A stretch of 9,667 nt of DNA, taken from assembly GCA_001483205.1 (NCBI GenBank), contig JPPB01000294.1:1-9667 (forward strand), in the 5' to 3' direction. This DNA comes from an alpha proteobacterium 3107 (lineage in GTDB: Bacteria > Pseudomonadota > Alphaproteobacteria > Rhodobacterales > Rhodobacteraceae). The position numbers and the translations under genes are program-made. The notes below the pieces were generated by a model, which saw only the letters and a program-made list of their open reading frames with translations, was not told the origin of the DNA and searched no databases. Positions 1 to 5,686 of the stretch are shown in pieces. Numbering within the stretch: position 1 is the stretch's first letter; each line of letters begins with the position of its first letter.

Positions 1-645
1 CATGCAAATATCGAATACGGGGTAAGGAAGATCCTCGACGCGGGCGCTCTGCCAGTCATCATCGGCGGTGATCATTCAGTCAACATCCCCTGCATCAACG
101 CATTTTCAGGGAACTGCGCTGAGAAGGGGCCGATTCATATCGTGCAGATAGACGCGCATCTGGATTTTGTGGATGAACGCCATGGGGTCACCGCCGGTCA
201 CGGCAACCCGATGCGCCGCGCCATCGAAAAGGACTATGTTTCCGGCATGACCCAACTGGGCATCCGCAACGTGTCCTCAACCGCGAGAGAGGGCTATGAC
301 AACGCCCGCGCCCGTGGTTCGGACATTCTGTCGGTGCGGCAGGTGCGCAAGCTGGGCACCGAAGGCGTCCTGAGCCGCATTCCGGCAGGCGCACGCTATT
401 ATGTGACGATTGATATTGACGCATTCTGCCCCTCGATCGCGCCGGGCACCGGAACGCCCAGTCATGGCGGGTTCCAGTATTACGACGTGCTGGAGATTGT
501 GCAGGGCCTTGCAAAACGGGGGGATGTGGTCGGCATTGATCTTGTGGAAGTGGCCCCCGCCTATGATCCGGGCGAAAGCACCCAGATTCTGGCGGCTCAG
601 CTTTTGCTGAACTTTATAGGGTTTATCTTTCATAACAGGAGGTAG
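1..645 (+). CDS. Agmatinase/ureohydrolase family protein, 5'-truncated by window edge
   Basis: The reading frame is open from base 1 to a TAG stop at 643-645 (214 codons); the start lies upstream of the window. The family hydrolyses guanidino compounds such as agmatine to urea plus an amine, using two Mn ions. All six expected metal ligands are visible: His25 in GGDHS, Asp51, His53 and Asp55 in DAHLD, and Asp138 and Asp140 in DIDAF. The third family signature, APGTGTPSHGG, and a DLVEVAPAYDP segment follow. The C-terminal part after the last ligand is about as long as in E. coli SpeB (74 residues), so only the N-terminus is missing. Cys143 stands where many agmatinases have Asp (DIDxxDP); that residue is not a metal ligand. 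Guanidinobutyrase or a related amidinohydrolase is equally possible because substrate cannot be read from this part. It converges on rppH, with a deleted intergenic repeat filling the gap. Confidence 0.93.
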   Translation, partial: HANIEYGVRKILDAGALPVIIGGDHSVNIPCINAFSGNCAEKGPIHIVQIDAHLDFVDERHGVTAGHGNPMRRAIEKDYVSGMTQLGIRNVSSTAREGYDNARARGSDILSVRQVRKLGTEGVLSRIPAGARYYVTIDIDAFCPSIAPGTGTPSHGGFQYYDVLEIVQGLAKRGDVVGIDLVEVAPAYDPGESTQILAAQLLLNFIGFIFHNRR

Positions 646-647
646 AA

Positions 648-719
648 AAGACCTCTGCATATTGGCATGAGCCGGGCGGGGACGGGTTGGCCACTGACGC
701 GCTATTACGCAGATGTTTT
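648..719 (+). mobile_element. Internally deleted copy (72 bp) of the intergenic repeat; possible bidirectional terminator
   Basis: The left end (AAGACCTCTGCATATTGG) and right end (about 682-719) match the ends of the full-length copies at 3759-3968 and 7186-7398 in the same orientation, but about 140 bp of the interior is missing. The junction lies at GCCGGGC, a 7-base string found near both ends of the full-length copy (3781-3787 and 3922-3928), so deletion between short direct repeats explains it. The two ends can pair in an imperfect stem of roughly 15 of 19 positions, flanked by AAAAG on the left and a T run at 716-720 on the right. That symmetry suits a bidirectional intrinsic terminator between the convergent ureohydrolase and rppH genes. 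Terminator activity is an inference. No target-site duplication is visible. The right end reaches into the rppH stop codon. Confidence 0.75.
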
Positions 720-1204
720 TACCCGATCCTGTCCCGGAACGCCGCGATCACCTGACCATAGAGCGCGCGCTTGAACGGCACGATGCTGTCCAGCAGCGCC
801 TCCGCCCCCATCCACTGCCACCGGGAAAACTCGGGCTGTCCGCTGCGGATGTCGATCCGCTCATCCCCGCCGTGAAACCGCATCAGGAACCAGCGCTGCT
901 TCTGACCGCGATACCGCCCCCCCCACAGCGCGGGCACCATGTGATGAGGCAGATCATAGGTCAGCCATCCATCCGTTCCGGCCTCTGTCGTCACCAGATC
1001 GGGCGGGATGCCGGTTTCCTCCTGCAATTCCCGCAACGCGGCGGCGTGCGGCTCTTCGCCCGCGTCAATCCCGCCCTGCGGCATCTGCCAGGCCGGGAAC
1101 GGGCTGTCGATCCGCTGACCGGCAAAGATCAGCCCGTCCCGATTGAGCAACATCACCCCCACGCACGGGCGATAGGGAAGCCTGCCGATGTCCTCCGGGG
1201 TCAT
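719..1204 (-). CDS. rppH: RNA pyrophosphohydrolase RppH (Nudix)
   Basis: 161 residues. RppH removes pyrophosphate from 5'-triphosphate mRNA ends, which opens transcripts to 5'-end-dependent decay; it acts in the cytoplasm. The Nudix signature GX5EX7REUXEEXGU is complete at residues 44-66, with G44, E50, R58, E59, E62, E63 and G65. It is preceded by the AWQMPQGG segment typical of the RppH/NudH branch, and the N-terminal [11 protein letters not shown] also fits. The chosen ATG at 1204 gives [16 protein letters not shown], the usual family N-terminus. The frame stays open to an ATG at 1282, but that would add 26 non-homologous residues and overlap ctpA. No strong Shine-Dalgarno is visible before 1204. 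It is the last gene of the minus-strand series, 55 bases after ctpA, so co-transcription is likely. The TAA stop overlaps the end of the deleted repeat copy. Confidence 0.93.
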   Translation of the reverse strand: MTPEDIGRLPYRPCVGVMLLNRDGLIFAGQRIDSPFPAWQMPQGGIDAGEEPHAAALRELQEETGIPPDLVTTEAGTDGWLTYDLPHHMVPALWGGRYRGQKQRWFLMRFHGGDERIDIRSGQPEFSRWQWMGAEALLDSIVPFKRALYGQVIAAFRDRIG

Positions 1205-1259
1205 CGGCGCGCCCGACGAGTCCGGCCGGGGCACCCCGACCGCGCCATGTTCGCCATCC

Positions 1260-2609
1260 CTATCGTGTCGCCGGTGGTTCAAGCGCCGAAAGCCCCTTCA
1301 GCAGATCAACCGCATAGGCCAGTTGATAGTCTTCCCTGCGCAGGCTGGCGGTGGCCTCGGCCTCGGCGCGCTCTTCTTCCAGCGTCCGGCGTTCATCCTC
1401 GGTGATCGAGTCATTCTCAAGACTACCGCGCAGATCGGCCTCGGAAAAGCGCGGGGACAGGGCCTCTTCCTCGTCTTCCTCCACGGCCTCGTCGCGCAGA
1501 CGCGGCTGTTCCACCACAATGTCGGGCGAGACGCCAAGCGCCTGGATCGACCGCCCCGACGGGGTGTAGTAGCGCGCGGTGGTCAGCCGCATCGCACCTT
1601 CGCCGCGCAGGGGCAGGACGGTCTGCACCGACCCCTTGCCAAAGCTCTTGGACCCGACAACGACCGCGCGGCGGTGGTCCTGCAATGCGCCCGCGACAAT
1701 CTCTGACGCCGATGCAGACCCGCCATTGATCAGCACCACGACCGGCTTGCCGTCGGTCAGATCGCCCGGACTGGCGTTGAAGCGTTCGCCGTCGCGCGGG
1801 TCGCGCCCCCGGGTCGAGACGATCTCGCCCGCATCCAGAAAGGCGTCGGACACCAGAACCGCCTGATCCAGGAGACCGCCCGGATTGTTGCGCAAATCGA
1901 CGACGAAACCGCTTACATTGTCAAGCCCGCCAAGCTCGGCCACCGATTCCTTGATGCCGTCGCGCAGGCCGTTGAAGGTCTGATCGCTGAAAGTGGTGAT
2001 GCGCAGCACAATCGTATCGCCCTCGATCCGGGTCCGCACCGCGGTCAGGGTGATGGTGTCGCGGATGATGGTGACATCAAAGGGGCTTTCCTCGCCTTCC
2101 CGGACAACGGTGATGACGATCTCTGACCCCACCGGCCCGCGCATCATATCGACCGCCTCATCCAGCGTCAGGCCCAGAATGCTCTCGCCGTCCACATGGG
2201 TGATGAAGTCGCCCGCCTCGATACCGGCGGCTTTCGCCGGGGTGTCGTCCATGGGCGCAACCACCTTGACCACGCCGTCCTCCTGCGTGACCTCAATGCC
2301 AAGCCCGCCGAACGCGCCGCGCGTCTGCACCCGCATGTCGTCGAAATCCTCGGGCGCCAGATAGCTGGAATGCGGATCAAGCGAGGCAAGCATCCCGTTG
2401 ATCGCCGCCCGGATCAGGTCAGTTTCGTCCACTTCCTCGACATATTGCGCACGAATACGCTCGAACAGGTCGCCGAACAGGTCAAGCTGCACATAGACAT
2501 TCGTGCTGTCTGTGTCTTCCTGAGCCAGGATCGGCCCGGCGATCTGGATCGTCGTCAGCGCCCCTGCCAGAGTTCCGGCGAGTGCGGCCAGGATAAACTT
2601 TCTCATCAC
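1260..2609 (-). CDS. ctpA: C-terminal processing peptidase, S41 family (CtpA)
   Basis: 449 residues. This serine protease of the cell envelope trims or degrades proteins from their C-terminus. Residues 1-30 form a signal peptide or membrane anchor ending near PILAQ. An N-terminal helical part follows (to about 95), then a PDZ domain at about 97-185 with GGLGIEV and the substrate-binding loop. The S41 core spans about 190-350. The Ser-Lys dyad is Ser300 in [17 protein letters not shown] and Lys325 in KSFGKGSVQ, 25 residues apart as in E. coli Prc (S430/K455); Gln329 follows. The tail (about 364-449) is very acidic, then helical. The start is either GTG at 2609, 8 bases from AGAAGG, or ATG at 2606, 11 bases away; the two differ by one residue. 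The gene begins 3 bases after the EnvC-like stop, so the pair is surely co-transcribed. Neighbouring EnvC-type activators suggest a role in cell-wall turnover, but substrates cannot be read here. Confidence 0.95.
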   Translation of the reverse strand: MMRKFILAALAGTLAGALTTIQIAGPILAQEDTDSTNVYVQLDLFGDLFERIRAQYVEEVDETDLIRAAINGMLASLDPHSSYLAPEDFDDMRVQTRGAFGGLGIEVTQEDGVVKVVAPMDDTPAKAAGIEAGDFITHVDGESILGLTLDEAVDMMRGPVGSEIVITVVREGEESPFDVTIIRDTITLTAVRTRIEGDTIVLRITTFSDQTFNGLRDGIKESVAELGGLDNVSGFVVDLRNNPGGLLDQAVLVSDAFLDAGEIVSTRGRDPRDGERFNASPGDLTDGKPVVVLINGGSASASEIVAGALQDHRRAVVVGSKSFGKGSVQTVLPLRGEGAMRLTTARYYTPSGRSIQALGVSPDIVVEQPRLRDEAVEEDEEEALSPRFSEADLRGSLENDSITEDERRTLEEERAEAEATASLRREDYQLAYAVDLLKGLSALEPPATR

Positions 2610-2612
2610 GTA

Positions 2613-3758
2613 TCAATCCTTCTGAAGGGCAAACCAGTCCGCGGGGTCAACCGGCTCCTGTTTGCGTCTTATTTCCATATAAAGCGTTTCCGTGCGTTCG
2701 ACACCAGCATCAATCACACCGGTATCGGTCAAAACCCCGTCATCGGCCCTGCCAGCGGCGGGCATCAGACCCAGGGGCGCGCCCGCGACGACGATTTCCC
2801 CGGTCTCGCCGTAAACCGCCCCCAGCCCGGCAAGAATCAAGAGCATATCCCGGTCCGGCTCCAGAATCACCACCTTGCCATAATCCAGCAGCGGGCCGCG
2901 ATAGCGGATCGTTGCGGGCCAGGGCGCGGTGACGAGCGACAGGGGCCGCGTCGCAATCAGCCAACCGGGGCGGCGAATACCGGCGGCATCGGCATCATCA
3001 TAGCCGCGCAAGAGCGTCCCCGCAACCGGCAGCGCCGCCGCGCCGCGCCGCAGGTCAGGGTCGTCCGGGTTGGCCGGGGCGGTCGCGCTCTCGGGCAAAC
3101 CGGACAGGCCGGTGGTAAAGGCGTCAAGGGTTTCGCTGCCCTCCAGAAGCGCCTGCATCCGGCCCCGGTCTTCGGCGAACCGGCGCGGCAGGTCGGTCCG
3201 GTCAGAAATCGCCTGTGACAGGGCAAGGCGCGCCTGCTGCACCCCGGCCAGCCCCTCGCGCAGGGTGTTGGCGGCGCTTTCGCGCAGAGCGCGCAGCAGG
3301 ATGACCTCTTCGAGGTCGCGGCGCAGGCTTTCGGCGCGCGCCTGCACCGCCGGGGTCAGATGGGACAGCAACATGCCCGAGCGGGCGGTCGCCACCGGGC
3401 CGGAAGGGTGCAGCAGCAACAGCGGCCCGGATGAAACCTCCATCACCTGCAATGTGCCGAGCAACCGGGCCAGCCGGTCGCGCTCTGCCTCGAAAACCCC
3501 GCGCAGGGCGGCCTCTCGGGTCGCGGCCCGGCGCAGGCTCTGGCGCAGAGCGGCCAGCCCGTCCTCATAGGCGCGGATGGTTTCGGTCAGGGCGGCGATC
3601 CGGTCGGCGGCGCGGGTAGCGTCCTCAAGTGCTGTGGCGGCGGCCTGCAAATCCTGCGCGGCACGCTGAGCGGCGATTGAGGGGTCAGATTGCGCCAGAA
3701 CCGCGCCACCGGGCAGGGCGAGGGCCAGACAGAGCAGGATGCGCGCGGCCCCCTTCAT
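2613..3758 (-). CDS. Murein hydrolase activator, EnvC-like (degenerate LytM/M23 protein)
   Basis: 381 residues. A signal peptide covers residues 1-22 (cleavage likely after AVLA). Long Ala/Arg/Glu-rich helices predicted to form coiled coils follow at about 28-110 and 138-205. A C-terminal LytM-like domain spans about 243-378 (LPVAGTLLRGY, then LLDYGKVVILEP, then ETLYMEIRRKQEPVDPADW). The zinc ligands of active M23 peptidases are absent: the usual HxH is Tyr360-x-Glu362 (LYMEI), as in E. coli EnvC. It is therefore expected to activate periplasmic amidases at the septum rather than cut peptidoglycan itself. The ATG at 3758 is fixed by the signal peptide directly after it. That ATG abuts an inserted repeat element, so everything immediately upstream, including the weak AGAAG four bases before the start, belongs to the element. 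The 3' end carries the ribosome site of ctpA. Confidence 0.88.
   Translation of the reverse strand: MKGAARILLCLALALPGGAVLAQSDPSIAAQRAAQDLQAAATALEDATRAADRIAALTETIRAYEDGLAALRQSLRRAATREAALRGVFEAERDRLARLLGTLQVMEVSSGPLLLLHPSGPVATARSGMLLSHLTPAVQARAESLRRDLEEVILLRALRESAANTLREGLAGVQQARLALSQAISDRTDLPRRFAEDRGRMQALLEGSETLDAFTTGLSGLPESATAPANPDDPDLRRGAAALPVAGTLLRGYDDADAAGIRRPGWLIATRPLSLVTAPWPATIRYRGPLLDYGKVVILEPDRDMLLILAGLGAVYGETGEIVVAGAPLGLMPAAGRADDGVLTDTGVIDAGVERTETLYMEIRRKQEPVDPADWFALQKD
2618..2623 (-). promoter_or_regulatory. Ribosome binding site of ctpA inside the EnvC-like gene
   Basis: AGAAGG on the minus strand lies within the last codons of the EnvC-like gene. It is 8 bases from the GTG at 2609 and 11 bases from the ATG at 2606. 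The spacing favours GTG. Its position inside the upstream gene, with only 3 bases between stop and start, indicates translational coupling of the two genes. Confidence 0.6.
3754..3758. repeat. Target-site duplication of copy A, left (TTCAT)
   Basis: Five bases directly left of the element, identical to 3969-3973. On the gene strand this copy reads ATGAA and contains the start codon of the EnvC-like gene. Confidence 0.7.
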
Positions 3759-3968
3759 AAGACTTCTGCATACTGGTTCAGCCGGGCAGCCGCCTGCCTG
3801 GGCGGGCGCTTTTCGCTATATTCCAAATTGGCGACGGCTTTTCCATAAAGCCCATATGCTCCAACGGGTTGAAGCGTTTCGAGCGCCTGCCGGGGGGCAG
3901 GCAGGCGCTGCCCGGCGTTCCGCCGGGCGGACGGGTTGGCTGCCGATGCGCCATTATGCAGAGGTCTC
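3759..3968 (+). mobile_element. Full-length copy A (210 bp) of a MITE-like intergenic repeat
   Basis: The left end AAGACTTCTGCATACTGG and the right end, whose reverse complement is GAGACCTCTGCATAATGG, form imperfect terminal inverted repeats. The second full-length copy (7186-7398) matches along its whole length at roughly four-fifths identity by eye, with small indels. The element is flanked by TTCAT direct repeats at 3754-3758 and 3969-3973, consistent with a 5-bp target-site duplication. It encodes no transposase, so it would need one supplied elsewhere. It contains a strong internal hairpin at 3883-3908. The element exactly fills the space between the gpmI stop and the start of the EnvC-like gene, and is transcribed in antisense orientation relative to its numbering here. 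I cannot assign it to a named family. Confidence 0.88.
3883..3908. repeat. Internal hairpin of repeat copy A
   Basis: Arms GCGCCTGCC (3883-3891) and GGCAGGCGC (3900-3908) pair perfectly around an 8-base G-rich loop. The hairpin and the next five bases (31 bp in all) are identical in the copy at 7311-7341, while most of the rest of the element has diverged. The GGCAGG unit is repeated, so alternative pairings, including with GCCTGCCT near the left end, are possible. Confidence 0.75.
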
Positions 3969-3973
3969 TTCAT
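3969..3973. repeat. Target-site duplication of copy A, right (TTCAT)
   Basis: Five bases directly right of the element, identical to 3754-3758. On the gene strand this copy reads ATGAA and contains the gpmI TGA stop preceded by the A of its last codon. Confidence 0.7.
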
Positions 3974-5490
3974 CGCCGGATCAGGCTTTCGCCCGTCATC
4001 TCTGCGGGTTTCGGCAGACCCATAAGGTCAAGCACCGTGGGCGCCAGATCAGCCAGCCGCCCATGGTGCAGCCGCGCGCCCCCCGGCCCGCCGAACAGCA
4101 CCACGGGAACCGGGTTGGTGGTGTGCGCCGTATGCGGCCCGCCGGTTTCCGGGTCGGTCATGGTTTCACAATTCCCGTGATCGGCGGTCAGGATCATTGC
4201 GCCGCCTGCCTGTTCCAGTGCCGGAACCACCTGCGCCAACCCCTTGTCCACCGCCTCGCAGGCCCTGATGGCGGCGGACAGATCACCGGTATGGCCAACC
4301 ATATCGGGGTTGGCATAGTTAGTCACGATCAGGTCATAGCCCTTGCCGATTGCGGCCACGAATGCCTCTGTCACCTCAACCGCAGACATCTCCGGCCTCA
4401 GATCATAGGTCGCGACACGGGGCGAGGCAGGCATGAACCGGTCTTCGCCCGGCTCAGGCGGTTCCCTGCCGCCGTTCAGAAAGAAAGTCACATGGGCGTA
4501 TTTCTCGGTCTCGGCCAGGCGGAACTGTCGCAGCCCGTGCTTTGCCACCCACGCCCCCAATGCGTTGACGATCTGCTGCTTGGGAAACATCGCCCCCATC
4601 CGGGCGTTGAGCGCCTTTGAATATTCGGCCATGCCAAGGATGGCGGCAAGGGCCGGGCGCGGGCCGGTGTCAAAAGCGGAAAATCCCGGCTCTGCGATAG
4701 CGCGCAAAAGCTGGCGGGCACGGTCGGCCCGAAAGTTGAGGCAGAAAAACCCGTCGCCCGCCTGCACAGCCCGATGGCCGGGCAGCACCGTCGGGCGGAT
4801 GAACTCATCGCTTTCGCCCCGGTCAATGGCGGCGCGCACGGCGGCATGTGCGTCAGTGGCGTGCAGCCCGGTGGCGCGGATCATCGCGGCATGGGCGAGG
4901 GCCACGCGCTCCCACCGGTTATCCCTGTCCATGGCGAAATAGCGGCCCGAAACGGTGGCGATTCCGGCTGTTTCAGGCAGGTCGCGTTCCAGATCGCGCA
5001 GATGGGAAAGCGCTGTTGCCGGGGCCACATCGCGCCCGTCGGTTATGGCGTGAAAGGCCACCGGGATGCCCGCCTGCCCAAGGGCCGCAATCGCCGCCCG
5101 CGCGTGGCCGGTATGCCCGTGGACCCCGCCATCAGACACCAGCCCCATCAGATGCGCCGTGCCGCCGGTGGCCCTGAGCGCGGTGATGAACGCCCGCAGC
5201 GCCGGGTTGGTGCGGAACGATCCGTCGGCGATGGCGTTGTCAATCCGGACCAGCTCGGTTTCCACCACCCGGCCCGCGCCGATATTCACGTGGCCAACCT
5301 CGGAATTTCCCATCTGCCCGGCGGGCAGACCCACATCCGGGCCATGGGTAATCAGCCGGGCCGAGGGGCATGTGGCGATCAGCCGGTCAAAGACGGGGGT
5401 GGCGGCCAGTGCAGGGGCGTTTGCCGGGCGCGCCCTGCGCAGGCCCCAGCCATCAAGAATGCACAGAACGACAGGTTTGGCAGCGCCCAT
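3970..5490 (-). CDS. gpmI: 2,3-bisphosphoglycerate-independent phosphoglycerate mutase
   Basis: 506 residues, the normal length for the family. It interconverts 3- and 2-phosphoglycerate in glycolysis and gluconeogenesis through a phosphoserine intermediate with two Mn ions. Visible residues are Asp13 in ILDGWG, the catalytic Ser63 in QMGNSEVGH, the HAITDGRDVAP segment (147-157), Asp396 and His400 in NPDMVGH, Asp437 and His438 in TADHGNCE, and His453/His456 in PHTAHTTNPVP. The ATG at 5490 gives the usual start just before the first metal motif; AAGGTG about 10 bases upstream is the likely ribosome site. The TGA stop forms an ATGA with a following ATG at the edge of the inserted repeat; before that insertion it would have overlapped the start of the EnvC-like gene. 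The neighbouring upstream gene lpdA is 196 bases away, so gpmI may have its own promoter. Confidence 0.97.
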   Translation of the reverse strand: MGAAKPVVLCILDGWGLRRARPANAPALAATPVFDRLIATCPSARLITHGPDVGLPAGQMGNSEVGHVNIGAGRVVETELVRIDNAIADGSFRTNPALRAFITALRATGGTAHLMGLVSDGGVHGHTGHARAAIAALGQAGIPVAFHAITDGRDVAPATALSHLRDLERDLPETAGIATVSGRYFAMDRDNRWERVALAHAAMIRATGLHATDAHAAVRAAIDRGESDEFIRPTVLPGHRAVQAGDGFFCLNFRADRARQLLRAIAEPGFSAFDTGPRPALAAILGMAEYSKALNARMGAMFPKQQIVNALGAWVAKHGLRQFRLAETEKYAHVTFFLNGGREPPEPGEDRFMPASPRVATYDLRPEMSAVEVTEAFVAAIGKGYDLIVTNYANPDMVGHTGDLSAAIRACEAVDKGLAQVVPALEQAGGAMILTADHGNCETMTDPETGGPHTAHTTNPVPVVLFGGPGGARLHHGRLADLAPTVLDLMGLPKPAEMTGESLIRR

Positions 5491-5515
5491 GGAGTTTTCA
5501 CCTTGCCCCGGCCCT

Positions 5516-5544
5516 TACCTAGAACGAAGGGGGCGAAAGGACAA
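5516..5544 (-). promoter_or_regulatory. Possible sigma-70 type promoter for gpmI
   Basis: On the minus strand TTGTCC (5544-5539) and TAGGTA (5521-5516) are separated by 17 bases, with the gpmI start 25 bases further on. The -10 box is a poor match to consensus and the 5' leader would be very short. This is a weak call based only on spacing. Confidence 0.22.
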
Positions 5545-5610
5545 CCGGATAAGCGCCCGACGCTCAGGCAGGGGGGCAGGGGCAATTCCCGGATGCCCGG
5601 CCCGGCCCAA

Positions 5611-5629
5611 GCCATTATGCAGAAGTCTT
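5611..5629. repeat. Solitary terminus of the intergenic repeat
   Basis: GCCATTATGCAGAAGTCTT matches the ends of the full-length copies: GCCATTATGCAG is as in the right end of copy A and AGAAGTCTT is as in the inverted left end. The opposite terminus is not recognisable. The preceding G/C-rich stretch (about 5562-5610, with GGCAGGGGGGCAGG) could be a decayed interior, but the alignment is not convincing. It lies in the lpdA-gpmI gap. Confidence 0.6.
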
Positions 5630-5641
5630 TCCGGGAAAGAG

Positions 5642-5660
5642 GAAAGGGCCGCGGCCTTTC
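5642..5660 (-). terminator. Possible weak intrinsic terminator after lpdA
   Basis: On the minus strand GAAAGGC-CGCG-GCCCTTTC forms a 7-bp stem (one bulged G) with a 4-base loop, starting about 26 bases after the lpdA stop and followed by CTCTTTCCC. The T run is poor, so it may be leaky or only protect the 3' end. A second small palindrome, TTTCCCGGAAA, follows directly. Confidence 0.35.
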
Positions 5661-5686
5661 GGGTCATCCGCGCTCACGCGCCACCC

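Larger units (their letters stand above)
3755..3973 (-). other. 72-codon open frame spanning the inserted repeat, linking gpmI and the EnvC-like gene
   Basis: On the minus strand an uninterrupted frame starts at the ATG at 3973-3971, which overlaps the gpmI TGA stop as ATGA. It crosses the whole element and ends with TGA at 3757-3755, which overlaps the EnvC-like ATG, again as ATGA. The predicted peptide (MKRPLHNGASAANPSARR...) is Arg/Ala/Pro-rich, with no signal peptide or recognised domain. In the copy at 7186-7398 the same frame stays open over the outer 38 codons (compare QPVGAYGLYGKAVAN with QPVGAYGLYDKTIAS), but a 1-base indel further in breaks the overall frame. By eye the differences in that stretch fall 7/5/8 over codon positions 1/2/3, which gives no clear sign of selection on a protein. 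It is probably not a functional protein, but its translation could still carry ribosomes across the element to the EnvC-like start. Confidence 0.3.

Noticed and set aside
643..724. A target-site duplication around the 72-bp copy
   Set aside because: The flanks TAGAA and TACCC differ. The copy is also internally deleted and may be old.
1205..1282. Longer N-terminus for RppH from ATG 1282
   Set aside because: It would overlap the end of ctpA and add residues that do not resemble the family, which normally starts at the MTPE-like position.
2196..3218. A 340-codon open frame on the plus strand across ctpA and the EnvC-like gene
   Set aside because: It crosses two well-supported genes on the opposite strand and shows no recognisable family.
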